The notes beneath the pieces are model-generated. The model was not told where the DNA came from. It saw only the letters and a list, made by a program, of their open reading frames with translations, and ran no database searches. Made by a program: the position numbers and the translations under genes. A stretch of DNA of 64,000 nucleotides from Monomorium pharaonis (Eukaryota; Arthropoda; Insecta; Hymenoptera; Formicidae), in assembly GCF_013373865.1 (NCBI RefSeq), contig NC_050470.1, positions 3,952,373 through 4,016,372 of the forward strand, written 5' to 3'. This document shows, in pieces, positions 38,461 to 51,956 of the stretch. Position 1 is the stretch's first letter, and each line of letters opens with the position of its first letter.

Positions 38461-39974
38461 AAATTTAAAAGAATTAAAAATTTTTTAGGAATAAACTACG
38501 AATTTTCTATAAATTTTGAATAAATTTTGTATGAATTCTGCATAAATTTTGCATGAGGTTTGTATTTTTTTTTTAAATTTTGTATATTAACTTTTACTAT
38601 GTGTATAATGTTAACATATCATGTTAACAAATCAGATAAACTGCGATTTATGAAGTTTTTTTTAAGACAGATATTAGTTGTCTCAAAAAATGATCAATAA
38701 AATAAATTTTTTGTTCACGATAGTTACTCGACATTCGTACACAAGCAAAGTTCGGACTGAGACGTGACGTAAGTTGGACGGTCCATAAGCATTTAGGTCG
38801 CTTACTGCTGTCAGCTGAGGCGAACGTAATATTAATCGATGTGTAATGACCACTATGTCGAGATTATTTAACTGTCATCATAAACTATTTCATTTTTTAA
38901 TTAAATATTTGTTTAAAAAATTAATAAAATTTGACTGCGTGTAATAATTACCTTTAGATACTATTTTTTCACATACATATATCTTTGTTATATGTATATT
39001 AAGACCAGTTTCAACTCCGCTATAGATCTACTCATTTAAGAAAAAATTGTTTCATTAATGAAACTGTCTACCTACTTATATTAAGTACTAAATACTAAAT
39101 AAAAAATACTCTATACAAAATACTAAATTCTTAACAGGTTTTACAATCTGTTATAATTAGGGTTGCCATTTGCCCTCTTTTTTTCCGGACACTGTCCTCT
39201 TTTTTAGGGCATTCGAAAACGTCGAGAGGGATTTTTCAAAGCATTGAAAATTTGTCTGGGAGAATTATGTGCGTCCGGGGTTTTAAATATTTTAATTATT
39301 TATTTTCTTTACCGTGCTTTTTTCCAATGACACCACTTATTGAGCGGCTGAGTAACAATTAAATATAACAAAATATATTAAATATAATATATTATATTAT
39401 TTTTAATAAATATATTAAATATAATAAAATTAAAATATTTAATAGACTTACAAGAGTATACCCTTGAGGCGAAGACAAAATCTTTCAATTGGAAAAAATA
39501 ATCCGTTAGCGAAAGTGGTTTGTCTCTACTACCACCTTTCGGATCTAGTGCTTTTTGTCAAAAATTATAAGTTATGTTCTAATTTCTTAATACGTTAGTC
39601 CATGATTCTCGACTTATTTTCAGCCATCGAATGGCTGTTTTACACTTCGTCTTCCTTTACTAAATATAATTTGACAAATTAGTTTACCAGTATTCTATTA
39701 AAAATGACTCAATAATTAATCATTATCCAAATCAATAAATTTAAATACCTTCAGATGTACTTGTATTAATAGACACATTTTTATTATTGTCCGTAGAATC
39801 TAAATTTATCAGTTAATTTATCAATTAATTTTACTCTTATATTTTTTTTATTTGGATCATTTGCAAACGGCTCGTATGCATATGTAGTCTATAATATATT
39901 TTCCAAAATAAACATTACTTCATTACTCGTATTAATTTTAATTATTAAATTTTAAAACTAAATAAGTAAATTTT
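38461..39974. other. AT-rich segment without a supported gene
   Basis: Mostly AT-rich filler. Two patches differ in composition: about 38725-38835 (GTGACGTAAG, GTCAGCTGAGGC) and about 39160-39270 (CCGGACACTGTCCTC, AAACGTCGAGAGG). Both look like debris of older repeats but cannot be assigned. Confidence 0.4.
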
Positions 39975-40592
39975 ATTAATGTGTGGTTTGATTCGAAGCA
40001 GGATGATGTCAGCAGAAAGCGGCATCCATGGAGCGACTCGGTATTCCGGAAAAGGAATGTAGCAGTAGCATCAGCAGCAGCAGGAGCAGCGACAGCAATC
40101 GGTGAGTGAATTTTTATCATGTATATGTGGAACAAAATGATATGTGATAAACGTGATGCGAGATAAAATATTGGTTCTGTTCTTTGCTATATCTGTACAG
40201 TGTCAGTATTGCACATTTATAGAACACGATTATGCACATTTGCATAAAACAGATTTAAAATATGAATGCATATAATTGTAAAATTTACGGGTATAGCATG
40301 AAACAGAACCAAATAAATGTGGACATAGCATAGAAGAGACCCAAAAAGTCATGCATATTATCTACGGGATTCAAAGATATTTGACTACATAGTTCAATGT
40401 GCACATTTTATGCACATAGAGGCGCTGATGGATGAAAACACCAAAACGACGCGATGATCGCTCTCAGATTCCTCTCTGTCTTAAGTCTAGCTTCGAGCAG
40501 ACTTGAGACTTACTTAACCAATAAAATAACAGCATTGACATCTCAAGATCGTGCTTAAGATGGATCTTGAATCGGTCTATGAATTCCGTTCT
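39975..40592 (-). mobile_element. Repeat element copy B (right arm of inverted pair)
   Basis: Reverse-complement relative of 29785-30306: inner end ATTAATGTGTGG, outer end TCTATGAATTCCG. It is about 100 bases longer than copy A because of insertions in the outer third and near the ATGCATATAATTG block. Read on + it contains ATG GAG CGA... with a Ser-rich run (SSSISSSRSSDS) and then a consensus donor G|GTGAGTG at about 40101, which looks like a first exon of a transposon gene. The frames of copies A and B differ by indels, so any protein is decayed in at least one copy. Confidence 0.7.
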
Positions 40593-41340
40593 ACGTTTGT
40601 CCATGTTGCTCAAAATCCTTAAAATTTTAAACTTTTAATTTTAATTATAATTGCCTCTATATTCATAAAATGTGACATTGAATTACTTAGCCAACGTCTG
40701 AATTTTATAAGTAATGTACACACGATAATTTATAACTTTGTGGTTCTTTTCCATGCTAAATTAAGAGCGAGGAAGATTTAAAATTTATATTACTTACAAT
40801 TTAATTTAAATTAATCTTAACGTAACTTTTAACTGAATTTTCACTTAACAAATTTAACGTAAGTTTTATAAACCTTTTAATATTAACTTAATTTAGTTTT
40901 AAAAATATTTACTTATCCAGTTCTGACAAAAACAAACGATCAATAATATCCTTCAGACGTCTTTGATAATTGCAATTATATAAACTTGAAACATTTATAT
41001 ACAAACCGTACATTTCTAACTAATAATTACAAATAAAATTTAATTTGGTAAAAACGAATTAAGTTGTAAAACTCTTTTATCACTCCATTTTAAACTTCAG
41101 ATTTTAAACAGCAGTTCGCTTTTCTACTTTTTTATTTGATTAGATAAGCACAAAAAATCATTATTAATAAGAAGGTAAAAATAAAGAAGAAATAATTTTA
41201 AAAATATATATTAAATTATTTATTAATAATAAATATATTTTTAAAAAGAGATGTATTTTAGTATGGGATATGAGAAATGTATTATAATTTGCGCGAAAAT
41301 TATTTTTATTAAAATTATAAAATAATTTCTTTGGATTACA
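40593..41340. other. AT-rich spacer between repeat island and DAGLB 3' end
   Basis: Very AT-rich, no ORF of note. It includes the presumed 3' UTR of the diacylglycerol lipase gene (minus strand); several AATAAA-like hexamers occur by composition. Confidence 0.4.
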
Positions 41341-43982
41341 CTAAGGATCGAAATAATACGGTATATCATCTTGTTGCTCCAGTAACGTGGTTAAAGCCCG
41401 CTCTATGTTTTCTGGCAAGTGATCCAGGAGCATGCGTGGCATCACCGTTAATTTCGTAAATTCCTCAGCTTGCGCCCATCGCATCTCATATTTTCTCTCC
41501 TTCGCGAGTTGCTTCTTGCTATAATGCAGAAATTAGATACCATTATTATTTTATCATTGCTATTTCATTATTCCAAATTTTGAGGACTTATATAATTCTA
41601 AAATCTTGTGTCCATGATGCTGGAAATTGCTCCAAAATCTCAGATGGAGATAGAATTGATTAATTATATTTAAATAATTCGGTTCAATTAATGCATTTAA
41701 TTTTTTTCTTAGGTTTCTAAGGTCTCGGAAAATTTTCTAATATTGTGTGTATAAAGTTTTAACAATAATTTTTTTATATTTTAAAAAATAGTGATTTATA
41801 ATTTATGGAGACCGTAAAAGTTAATATTTCGAATAAAATGTATAATAAAAGCAACCTCTTTCCATCCGTTTTTTCAATTTTGCATCTCGCTATGTGAAGT
41901 ATACGACCAGCATTAAACAGTTTCATTCTCGAATATCTTCTTTTCGTTATATCACGTTCTATTATTTTATTATCCTGCGAAAAAGTATGAATTATTAACA
42001 ACAAAATTAAAGTTTAATTAATCGTGTCAAATTCACAATATATTGCCTAAAATCAATATTACAAATATCTGTTTAAATCCAAATTTTACAAATGTAACAT
42101 TTTTCTTTTACCACGTCGTCAGGCTTGGTTAGCAAAGGCGAATGACCCGGAATTGTATTAATTATATTCTGATTGGCCCACATTTTAGTGAGATCCCTCT
42201 CGGGAACTCCAAATAAAGCGTATCCAAATCCATTCAGGACCACTCTGTACTAAAAGTATGAAAAATATTTATTGAAACACAGTTCACGATAGTCATCCAC
42301 GTTTCAAATGTTGAAACTCATGAATTTCGAAATACCTTAGGTAATCGACAAACATGAAGAGTTGTTAATAACGACGTCCTTAAATTCTCTATACTATCCA
42401 CACTGAGCCTCATTACGAGATCATCTCCGAGGCCTATGGTCAATACGAATTCTTCCGTGACCTTAGCAGCCTCTCTGCTGAGTAACCCAGCTTTTGGACA
42501 AATGGATTAGAAATTGTAAATCAGTTTAGTATGTTTATAAAATTAATAATTAACAGTAATCTGACGTCTTTTTTAGTTGATAAAATTATAATATTTGCTG
42601 AGATAAAATCAAGTAATTACCAGGCGTAGCGAACGCGTAGACTCTCAACTCCGGATAACGAGGACGTATCAGTAAACCCAGTAGAATGGCTAAACCAGCT
42701 CCTAAGCTATGACCTACACACATGTTGCCTCATTACAGAATGTACAGTTATGCGTCGACGACATCGATTTGTCACCGATATGAAATTCTTACCTGTAATC
42801 GTCAAATGATAATTGGGATATGTGGCGAACGCTCTTTCCAGAACTTTATGATTCTCCAGTTGCTTTAAAATTACTTTTACTCCTATTATCATACCTTTGT
42901 GAGCCTAGAAATTTTATGTAAATTTATATAAAATTAATTCAATTTATTTTATATACATATACAAAAGAGAAATAAAGCTAACCATGCTTCCTGGTGGAAC
43001 ACCAGGACATTCAAATAGATCAGACGCAGCTGCGAAGTCAGTAATTATATCTCTTAAAGATAATGAGCCTCGTATAACCACGACAATACTGCTAGTTTTG
43101 TGATCTACCATTACGCAGAATGGTATCTGTAAAATTTTAAGATGTAATACTTAATACTGAACAAGTGGAAAGAATATAATTTAAAAGTAATATACGAACT
43201 TCGCATAAATGATTCTTAAAAGAAGCGAATAGGATATCGTCCTCAGTCATCTTCGAGAGATATTTCACGCCAGAAAGATAACAAAGGCAACAATTATCGT
43301 CCAGAATTATGTTACGTTTTCGTCTAAAAAAAGAGCAAATATAATAAAATAATAAAGCCACAAAAATGTATACATATATAATTTAAAAATATATATTAAA
43401 TTATTTTATAAAATAATATGAATTTTAAATGAAGACAAGAAGTTTGCAAGCGTTATAAGCATCAAAGCAAACACAGCCATTGAGCTTCATGCTTTCTTAT
43501 TTACCGGAAACACGCACAGCATCTCATGCCACGTATTAAACGAAAACATCCGGTACACATGTGCTGATATATTACGAAAAGCCAGCCGTAGGAAGCGATC
43601 GATAGCTGAAGGAAGTGATGGGCAGCTTCCAAGGACATCCAGTTAGGAGTGCCCGAAAAAATCTTGTTGCCATCTAAAAAATATAAGCAGCAAATATTTG
43701 CAAATTAATGTCAAACATTTGCATTCAATATATGCACATTTTTGTATTTATTCCAATATTTAAATTATATACCTGAAGTGTATTTTGGACGTGCTATTAG
43801 ATTTAACTTTCGTAATTCGTGAGTTTCTCGCTTTTGTCGGACTCTTAGTAAAATGCATCCCGCCATTACGTCTGAGGGAACCAAATCCGTACCTCGGAAT
43901 AAAGCGGTCAAAAGCCCTACAAAGATATTTGTGTAAATATTTTATCGTAACGAGTTACTTTATTTAAAAAATTATATAAGCT

Positions 43983-44042
<60 letters not shown>

Positions 44043-44049
44043 CCCCCCC

Positions 44050-44137
<88 letters not shown>

Positions 44138-46286
44138 CTTATAACGTTGTATTTAATAATGGATTGAATAATTAATGTTCTCTACATCTCGTAAAATAAA
44201 TGTTACTTTACAAGATTTAAAAGATAATGATTTAAATTTTTAATCACTAAAATTAGAAATTAATTAGTTGATTAGCCAAGTTATAAAATTAATGATTACA
44301 ACTTTTTATCATTTAATGTTAATTATATCCTACTGAATTATTATATTAATTACATGCTCTCATCGCGAATTAAAAAAAATTCATTCTTAGATCGCGAAGC
44401 GCTCATTATCTTTAAGCGATGAAAGAGAGAAATATGCACTCGTCGCGGAGAACATCCCACCAGCGCCAAAACCAGAACAAAAATGAATGATTTGATTTAT
44501 TGTTGATCATCCCTCTTCGTAATCGCTCGCGCTTGGTTTTCGATCGGAAGCGACGCCCGCGTTCCAGTTTCGAATGCGGCAGGACCTATTCGTAGGCCAG
44601 CCGTACCTATGTCTCACCAGCAACTTGTTGAAAAGTCTCGCTCGCGCTCTCGTCTTTACGCATCCACCATAGAAACTTAAATCTTCTTAGCCAGATGCGC
44701 GAAACTTTGCCATGCTCCACGGAACTCTCTAGCTGTTTCTTTTCAAGGGAACCGATCGGATCGAACACCAGGGCGAGTCCAAAGATGCTGAGGCCGATCA
44801 GGATCCAATCAAAAAATACCAAGGCCTCCACAACGGTGACAGAGTACGAGTCGTGATTGCACTTCACGCTCTGCCCGAAAATCCATAGGGTGCCAAGAAT
44901 GTTCCATCCGATTTCCGGCAGCAGCATTAATATTCTGAATAAACAGGTATTTCTACAATTTTCAGTGACTATACATTTTTCTGATAAATTAAAATAGCAT
45001 AGAAACTATATTACAAAATCATGCATTTACATTGATTTGTGTTTGAATTACATGAATATTTTAACAAAATTTTAATTTTAACTATATAGTTACATACAAA
45101 AACTGAAAAGTTACGATAAAAAATAATCTTTCCCATTGAAAATCAATATAAATGATTAAACAAAATTGTTATTTTAAAAAACAACATAACAGAAGTTGAA
45201 GTCTTTGACGAAGTATTTCATGAAGGTCGATCTAGAAAACTGATTAGATGTAACACTGGTTTACTTTTATTGCTTACTTGACCGTCAGGAGCGGTTGAAC
45301 GTAGCGTCGGGCATGCGTGTCCATGATGGCCCCCCTCGCGCTATGCCTGATAATGATGAGTATCAAAAGCGTGACGATACCAAGCATGACCGCCTCCCCG
45401 AGAAGGTACACGCGCACTAATTCACCTCCCAATTGACAATTCCACGTATTTTCGTAGTACCTTATGCAGGCGATCCCTATAAGAATCAACCTGTAAAATG
45501 CATCGTCAATTACAAGAAACAAATTAGCAACGATCCGAGTGATTTTGATTGGGCGCACCTGCGAAAGAACCCAATATTGAGAGTGGAGGTAACTATTCTA
45601 ATTACTGTCAATGTTCCCAATTACTGCTTTTTTTTTTAAATTGTAGTATTAGAAAAAAAAATATTAAAGCGTTATGTATTAAAAATGTTTTAATTTTTAA
45701 CTGAGACTATCAGACAAGTACAAATAAATGCGTGGCAATAAATAGAAAGATAAATATTATGTACCGCAGTAATCAAGAAGCGGCAATGTTTAGGATATAG
45801 GAAGTAATAAATTTCATAACTTATACTTCTATTTCTTTCATTATATTTAAATAATCAATCTGTTTTTGAGTTTGTTAATTTTATTTTGTAAATATTAAAG
45901 TTTTTGAATAATAATGAAAAAGAATGTTCATTACATTTATTTAAAAACTATAATATGCATATCAACTGTCACTAATTGAAAGAGCTTAAAGCGACAGTAA
46001 TTGGAACAGTTAGAAAACCTCATGAGTTTAGTTAAAATTTTTTTAAACTCTTGATTTTTCGCAGAATTAAAAAGAAAACAAATTCTAAAACGAACTAAGA
46101 AGCATATCAGATTGCAATGTTCGCGATTAATGTTGCGCACTATTTTTAACATATTATTAATTACACTGGCTACCTTATTGGCGACACTCACCATACGATA
46201 CGGATAAATAATTCGAAAAGGCCAGGATATACAAGGTCGTCGGTTGCGGCCAACCATTTTCGACCGAAGAGCTTCAACGCAGGCAT
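41341..46286 (-). CDS. DAGLB: Diacylglycerol lipase beta (complete, 13 coding exons, 666 aa)
   Basis: sn-1-specific lipase that converts diacylglycerol to 2-monoacylglycerol (2-AG-type lipids) at the plasma membrane. Exons in transcript order: 46192-46286, 45278-45490, 44618-44934, 43773-43916, 43505-43673, 43200-43323, 42983-43126, 42793-42904, 42621-42713, 42336-42490, 42112-42249, 41856-41974, 41341-41518; all phases fit. Four hydrophobic helices lie in residues ~20-165, followed by a Cys-rich segment (CTGCFRL..MRCCACF, ~295-312) and the alpha/beta-hydrolase core. Catalytic Ser442 is in GHSLGAG, Asp494 in GLGDDLV and His641 in LLDHLPE; the spacing agrees closely with human DAGL beta (Ser443, Asp495, His639, from memory). 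The ~670-aa length and lack of a long C-terminal tail argue for the beta rather than the alpha paralogue. The penultimate exon uses a weak donor (AG|GTTGCT), and the acceptor before 42490 has a poor pyrimidine tract. Confidence 0.95.
43985..44141. repeat. Long (CT)n microsatellite with an internal C10 run
   Basis: About 157 bases of CT repeat on +, interrupted at 44041-44052 by poly-C and TTCC. It lies in the DAGLB intron before the exon 43773-43916, so in the transcript it is a (GA)n purine tract ending about 68 bases before the acceptor. Confidence 0.97.
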
Positions 46287-46289
46287 TTC

Positions 46290-49120
46290 CCTATGAAAAA
46301 AAACTTTGCTGTAATCTTGTTAGAAACGTTTCTTTTTATGGAATGTTTCTTTCTTAGTCAAGTTAAAATATAAAAGGTAGGCATTTATTTTATAAATGTT
46401 TTATCCAGGAAGTCAAAGTATATCTCCATCTAGAGATCTTTATCTGGATGCTCATACCGAGATTGGTCGCTTAGGTCACGTTCGCGGGAATCTCGCGATA
46501 ATTCACGCAGCACGCACGGCGGAAAGTTGGCTTAGCGTGCGCGGATTTCGCAATATTACAAAAACGAACGCAGCTTTCCGTGATCATAAGTATTCCCAGG
46601 ATTTGGACGATTCCGGTATACACGTGGGTATCTCCCCGATCACGAAACCGCCGTCCGGAGAAAGCGTTGGGAGAAAGTCCCCGTGTCCATCCTACATCCG
46701 AGACCGTGTTGACACAGTCTTCCGACATGTTTAAATGGACCGCTAGCCCGTGATTTTCGTTACCGTGTAATTTATTTTGGTTTAGGCGCTAATTACATAC
46801 AGCTGATTATACTAGCGGTGACGCAGACCGCAGCCGCGAGCCGTAGTTCGAACAGCCGTGAGCTACGTGCGCGTTATTATTTATCGAATATGTCCCGTTC
46901 AATCGCGCTATGTCCTATTATTGATAATTACCTTTCTTATTACCCCATTACTACTGGTAATTTTCTGCGTGATATAGGAAAAAACCAGACGATGTCACGA
47001 CTATAATTAACTTTATTTACTAGGAAAATTACAAATGTGACTCTTTTTAATTTCGTTCTCTTTTTTTTTAAGAAAGCTTAAACTTACAAAAATAGTAGAG
47101 TCTTCTTGTAACATACTTTTTGCGCACTAATGTCCTTTTTAATTAATTTATTCGTTCCGCATTAAATTGTTTTTACCGTCGTGATTTATTAACTAATTGT
47201 ATTTTTCTGTTTTTCACTTTTAATTCTTTCTTGGGACCTTTAGTTTTGCGCGCGAATTAGCGTTCCCCTAACGAATTGCGTAAATGGCTCTCGAGCGTTT
47301 AATCACGGGAAAGCATGCAGTTTACGTCACAACACGTATACTTTTTGACTGCGTCAATTAGTTGTAGATATGATTATCCAACTGCTTTCTTTAATAAAAA
47401 GCACGAGAATGCGGAAATTACAATATATTATTATGACATTAGACAGAGGAGAGAAAATTGACATTACCATCGTGGCAATTTTGTAAATAATGACGCAGGC
47501 CTCGAGTTAACTTGTTGGTGCAAGGTATTATTCGCTGTCAAATCTCAAGCGTTACCGCAGTTTCGACACAAATACAATGTACCATTTAGATAATAAACGA
47601 AGAAACGTTGCGAATATTTCTTGCATTGTTTCTAAGTTCAAAACAAATGAAGGATTTCCTGGAATATATTACAAATCTACGAGAGATCGTAAACGCAACA
47701 CCGAATAAATTGCATCGGCAGCAATTAATGCTTTTTCGAAACGTGTCTTGCATAATGTGAAAAAGAATAGAAAACTTTTAAATTGCGCATTTGACTTGGA
47801 AAAATTTAGAACCATTTACGGTGCAAAAAATCGCGTTACGTATGCAAATAAGTGTTTTTGCAATGATGATTTTAAGTTTTAATACAATTTAGCAAAAAGG
47901 TCGAAAAAATAAAAACGACATTTGAAAAACACGCATGCTATATGATTGTGTACACACCGCTACTTGCGATGCGGGTAGATCGAATTACGCGAAATAAAGT
48001 GCATTCCACGCGTCGCTGTAAGTTTTGACGAAATAACACGCGAATCGAGAACTCGCTTTCAACACATGTATTTAATCCGCTTCGCTTTGGAATATTACGC
48101 ACAACGACTGACAAATGTCAATCGACATTTGACCTCGGATAAATAATTCTGATCGAATTTGACATTATAATAGATGTTTTATGCGATAAAAAAATAACTC
48201 ATTTGTATGCACATAATTAACTATAATGAACTACTGGCAAAAAATGGATATGTATCCGCGAGGATGTAATACTGAGAATATTTAATGTCTCGATATTAAA
48301 AACACAGGTCTACATATATAAGAATAAGCTACGTTCATATAATTTATATTTCTATAATTTAAAAATTAATGTGTAAAATTATTAATGAATCGTTTACTTA
48401 CAATAAAATAATGATACATTTTATACGTACTGTATATAATTTAAAATGTAATGTTTAGTAGAAATGTATTATTCAATATAATTTCAAAAAATATATCGAT
48501 TTTAATCTGATGCGATATCTTCTAATTAAAGATAAAAATGCTAATTGTCATAAAAGAATATTAGATAAAGATAAGTCTTAATATTTCATCACTGCTGTTT
48601 TCTCTATGCGTGCGAACGGCGTTCTTCATTAATTAAGCCAACAAGTCTCTAACAAAACACTTAAGTAGCACAAACTCCCGCTATAGTAAATCAAGATATG
48701 CTTATAGTTTACACGGTGCTGTTTTACCAGCTTGTCTGTTCAAAAGAATGTCAGAAAAAATTGATAGTAGGAGAAGAATTTTACATGTAACGCAAATTTT
48801 TTGTTTTTAATTCATTCCTCCCTTTTTCTTCTTTGACAGATAAGACAAGTCAAAATAATAAATAAACCGAATTTTTATATTAATATTGAATTACTAATAT
48901 TTAGAATATATTTTAAATAAATTTAATGATTGTGATAAATTTACAATATATTTGCGATATAAATTTATATTTGAAATAAACGATATTTATTTAATTCAAG
49001 CAGATATTATTCCTGCGAGTATACAGAAGTTTATTTTAAGTATATATTACTTGTTTCAAGTAAATGAGCGTAGCTTAAGGCTATTATCAAGCAGATATTT
49101 CCTTGACAAAAAATAACCAT
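46290..49120. other. Upstream non-coding region of DAGLB
   Basis: The DAGLB start codon lies 4 bases after an acceptor (TTTTCATAG|GGAAATG), so its 5' UTR continues in an upstream exon on the minus strand. A CpG-richer patch at about 46440-46740 carries a possible minus-strand donor, CTCG|GTATGAG. Two opposing ORFs of 85 and 112 codons overlap there without family features. The rest, 46.8-49.1 kb, is AT-rich and holds nothing I can name. Confidence 0.35.
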
Positions 49121-49189
49121 TACTTAAAGGGAAAAAAAAAAACTATAAAATGAGCAGCTGCTTTTCTTAACACAAGAATGCGATTTTTC

Positions 49190-50410
49190 TGTGTACGACA
49201 ACGCGGAAAGAAGTGCGACGCATAGATTTTTACTCACAGATGCGCGAATCGATATCCGGCGAATCCGGACGCGTGTTAGACGCGCGTTGAAATCTCCCCT
49301 CAACCGACGCGACGCGCCGCGACCGCGGCACTCCACCTCGTCCACCTCGCCGCTCACTCCGGCTGGTCGTTCCGCTGCCGCCACGGGAATCTAGCGCGGT
49401 CCCGCGAGCAAACGAGCAGCCCGACTGGAATTTTCGTCTGAACGCCGCCACAACCGAGCCTTTCGCCGTGGAGTTGCGCGCGCGTTGTAGACCTCACGGC
49501 GAAACTGGAGCGCTTCCCGCGCGCTCGGGAAACGTTCCCGTTAAACGCGCACGTCGCCCGAGGAAGAACCAATTTCGCGTTCACGCTCCGCACGCGATCT
49601 CTTCAGGGAACTCGGACGCCGTTGGGTCTCTCCTCTTCTTACGTCTGGTACTGCTCTCTTCGTTGTTTAAAACGAAACTCACAGGGCGACTAAACTGCTG
49701 TAAGACAGCAGTTCCGACTATAATCATTTACCGCACGTGTCGATTTTGACCCCGCTGTCGAAACTGCTCTTATCGCACGTACAGAGATACGCATATCGTC
49801 CACGGCACGAGCTGCGTCTCTCAGCTGGTCCTTGAACATCTGCATCAAACCGCAACAATCACAACGTGATGGCGACCGCGATCAGTGGGTGACGCTGACG
49901 CGCACAAGAGGTATCTTAATCCGCGAGCGGCACTTCACGCATAATATGTCGGGGACGGCCACTCTCGATCGCAGAATCGCCACTGGCGAAGACAGGACGC
50001 ACGTTTTACACGATGCACCGCGCGCGGCGACTTGTTCACCTTGCAACCCGGCACTCCGCAACCGAATCGCACCGATCTTGTTGCCCGCACAACTGGTCCG
50101 GGACACTACCAAGAAAGAGGGAAAAAAAGAGAGAAAGAGAACTTTCCCTCCGCACGTCGAGTTATCGCGTGGCGTTCTGGCCACGCGAAGAGGAAAAATA
50201 CAGCGAAAAAGGAGAAGAGGAAGGAACGGGCCACTTCGAGGGGGATAAACGCCGAGCCGAGTCGAGCCGAGTCGAGGTGATGGTGGGAGCGGCGAATCGA
50301 CGACGCACCTGACGATCGTGCCTGACCGTATACCTCTCGAGGAGACAGGGAACACGGTGAATCCGGTGGTGGATCTAGAGAGGAAGATTCGCCGAGGAGA
50401 GGGCACATTT
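49190..50410 (-). promoter_or_regulatory. CpG-rich promoter / 5' UTR block, possibly for DAGLB
   Basis: GC- and CpG-rich for 1.2 kb between AT-rich flanks. On the minus strand there is a consensus donor at its lower edge (GCATCT|GTGAGTAAAA, last exon base 49238), which could splice to the DAGLB acceptor at 46291. Purine-rich and CGAGCCGAGTCG-type short repeats occur at 50105-50275. A dozen mutually overlapping ORFs on both strands reflect composition. A divergent + transcript is also possible. Confidence 0.4.
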
Positions 50411-51956
50411 GTGCAATGTTCTTATTATTAAGAACAAAATTACGTATATCACATACGAGGCGATCGGCCTGAATTTCTTAACATCCTGTTAATTTTCGGT
50501 CATTTTAAATTCCCAGTTTCAATTTGTTGGATCTGTAAAATTTGTGTTATTTTTATTTATATCTTCTGCGATATTTATTTTTATTTTATTGCATTTTACA
50601 TATAAAACTGTAAAGCGAGTTCTTCCTGCCCCGGGAAAAAATTTATCAACGACCGAGATACGCGAATAATCGGAAGAGGGACTATTTCCCGTTATGTTCT
50701 CCAGCGCTTGAGTAACTCTGCTTGATATCGGTCTATCTCAAATGGGCTTTACATAAGATGGAAGTCAATTTTGTAACCGCACTACTACCACATTCGAACG
50801 TATTGACCGCACGCATATACACGTGTGTGCCCACAATGATCACGCTGCGGATATTAAGTATGCATCGGTTCCATGATCGTGCATACATATAATTACAAAT
50901 GGCTCGTTATCATACTTTGCGAAACGAATGCGCCGAATAAATCTCGTAGCAATTCAGTGTACTTCGAGACAGATAACGGTATCCTTAAACATGTTCCATG
51001 GAAAATTTGCGAGAATATGTTTCCGCAACTGAACTAAACAGAAAACCGATCTATAATTGAAGCATACAAACTTTAAATAATTATAAAATGCAGATTTTGA
51101 ATAATCACAAGTAAACAATGATCATATAATGCTTCGCTTTTTCCTCTTTCGCAAAAAGAAAAGTATATGCAAAACATTATAAGTATTTTGCTCGCTTAGA
51201 CCTGAAGCATTTATGCAAATGTCATTGCGAGCAAGTGCAAACATAATTGTCTTTGCAAAAATGACCTCGTTTTAAAACCCGAGGAAATAAAGCTCATTAA
51301 ATATTACGATTTCAATACTGAGAAATATCCATTGTTATTTAATCAAATAATCCAATTTTATAATAACAAATGGATATATACAATAAAAGTTATATATCCG
51401 ATGAGAAATCGAATAGGATATGTCCATTTTTTATTGCAATTATGATCAAATAATATTTTTACTTATATAGAATATCATCGGTAACAAAATTAACAATTGG
51501 ATACATTATTTAATTAGTTAAATCCGTTGGAAACTTTTCTCAGTATACAAAAAAAAGCGTTTTACAATGCTGCATAATAATTTTTATTAAACAGTTTATA
51601 AAATATCTTTTACATATTTGAAAAATTCTTACTGTTACTTATAATATTTGATTCGTTGCTAAGTTGCCCTAAGCTTATTACACTACGTGATAAAATTTGT
51701 AACAAATTTTGTAGTAAAACAATAATGAAAAATTTTCTCTATGTACTTCTACTAAAAAAAACTGAAACATTGCGGTCAAATAACTGTATAAACTTGTATA
51801 TACATACAAGTATATATATACATCAATATGTTTGACCAATTCGATGATTTTTCTTGTTTTTCTCGCCGCAACGAAATAACTGCTGGACGATTACTCATGA
51901 ATAGCCGGATCTTGTACTGTAGTCAGTTGCAGTTCGTTTTCGAAATCATCAGAATT
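50411..51956. other. AT-rich non-coding region
   Basis: No gene, tRNA or organised repeat recognised. Confidence 0.4.

Noticed and set aside
46396..46734. 112-codon + ORF and an 85-codon ORF opposite it
   Set aside because: Both lie in the same CpG patch upstream of DAGLB with no motif; at most part of a 5' UTR exon on the minus strand.
49124..50408. Cluster of overlapping ORFs (up to 174 codons) on both strands
   Set aside because: CpG-rich promoter-like DNA with few stop codons; frames overlap each other and show no family features.
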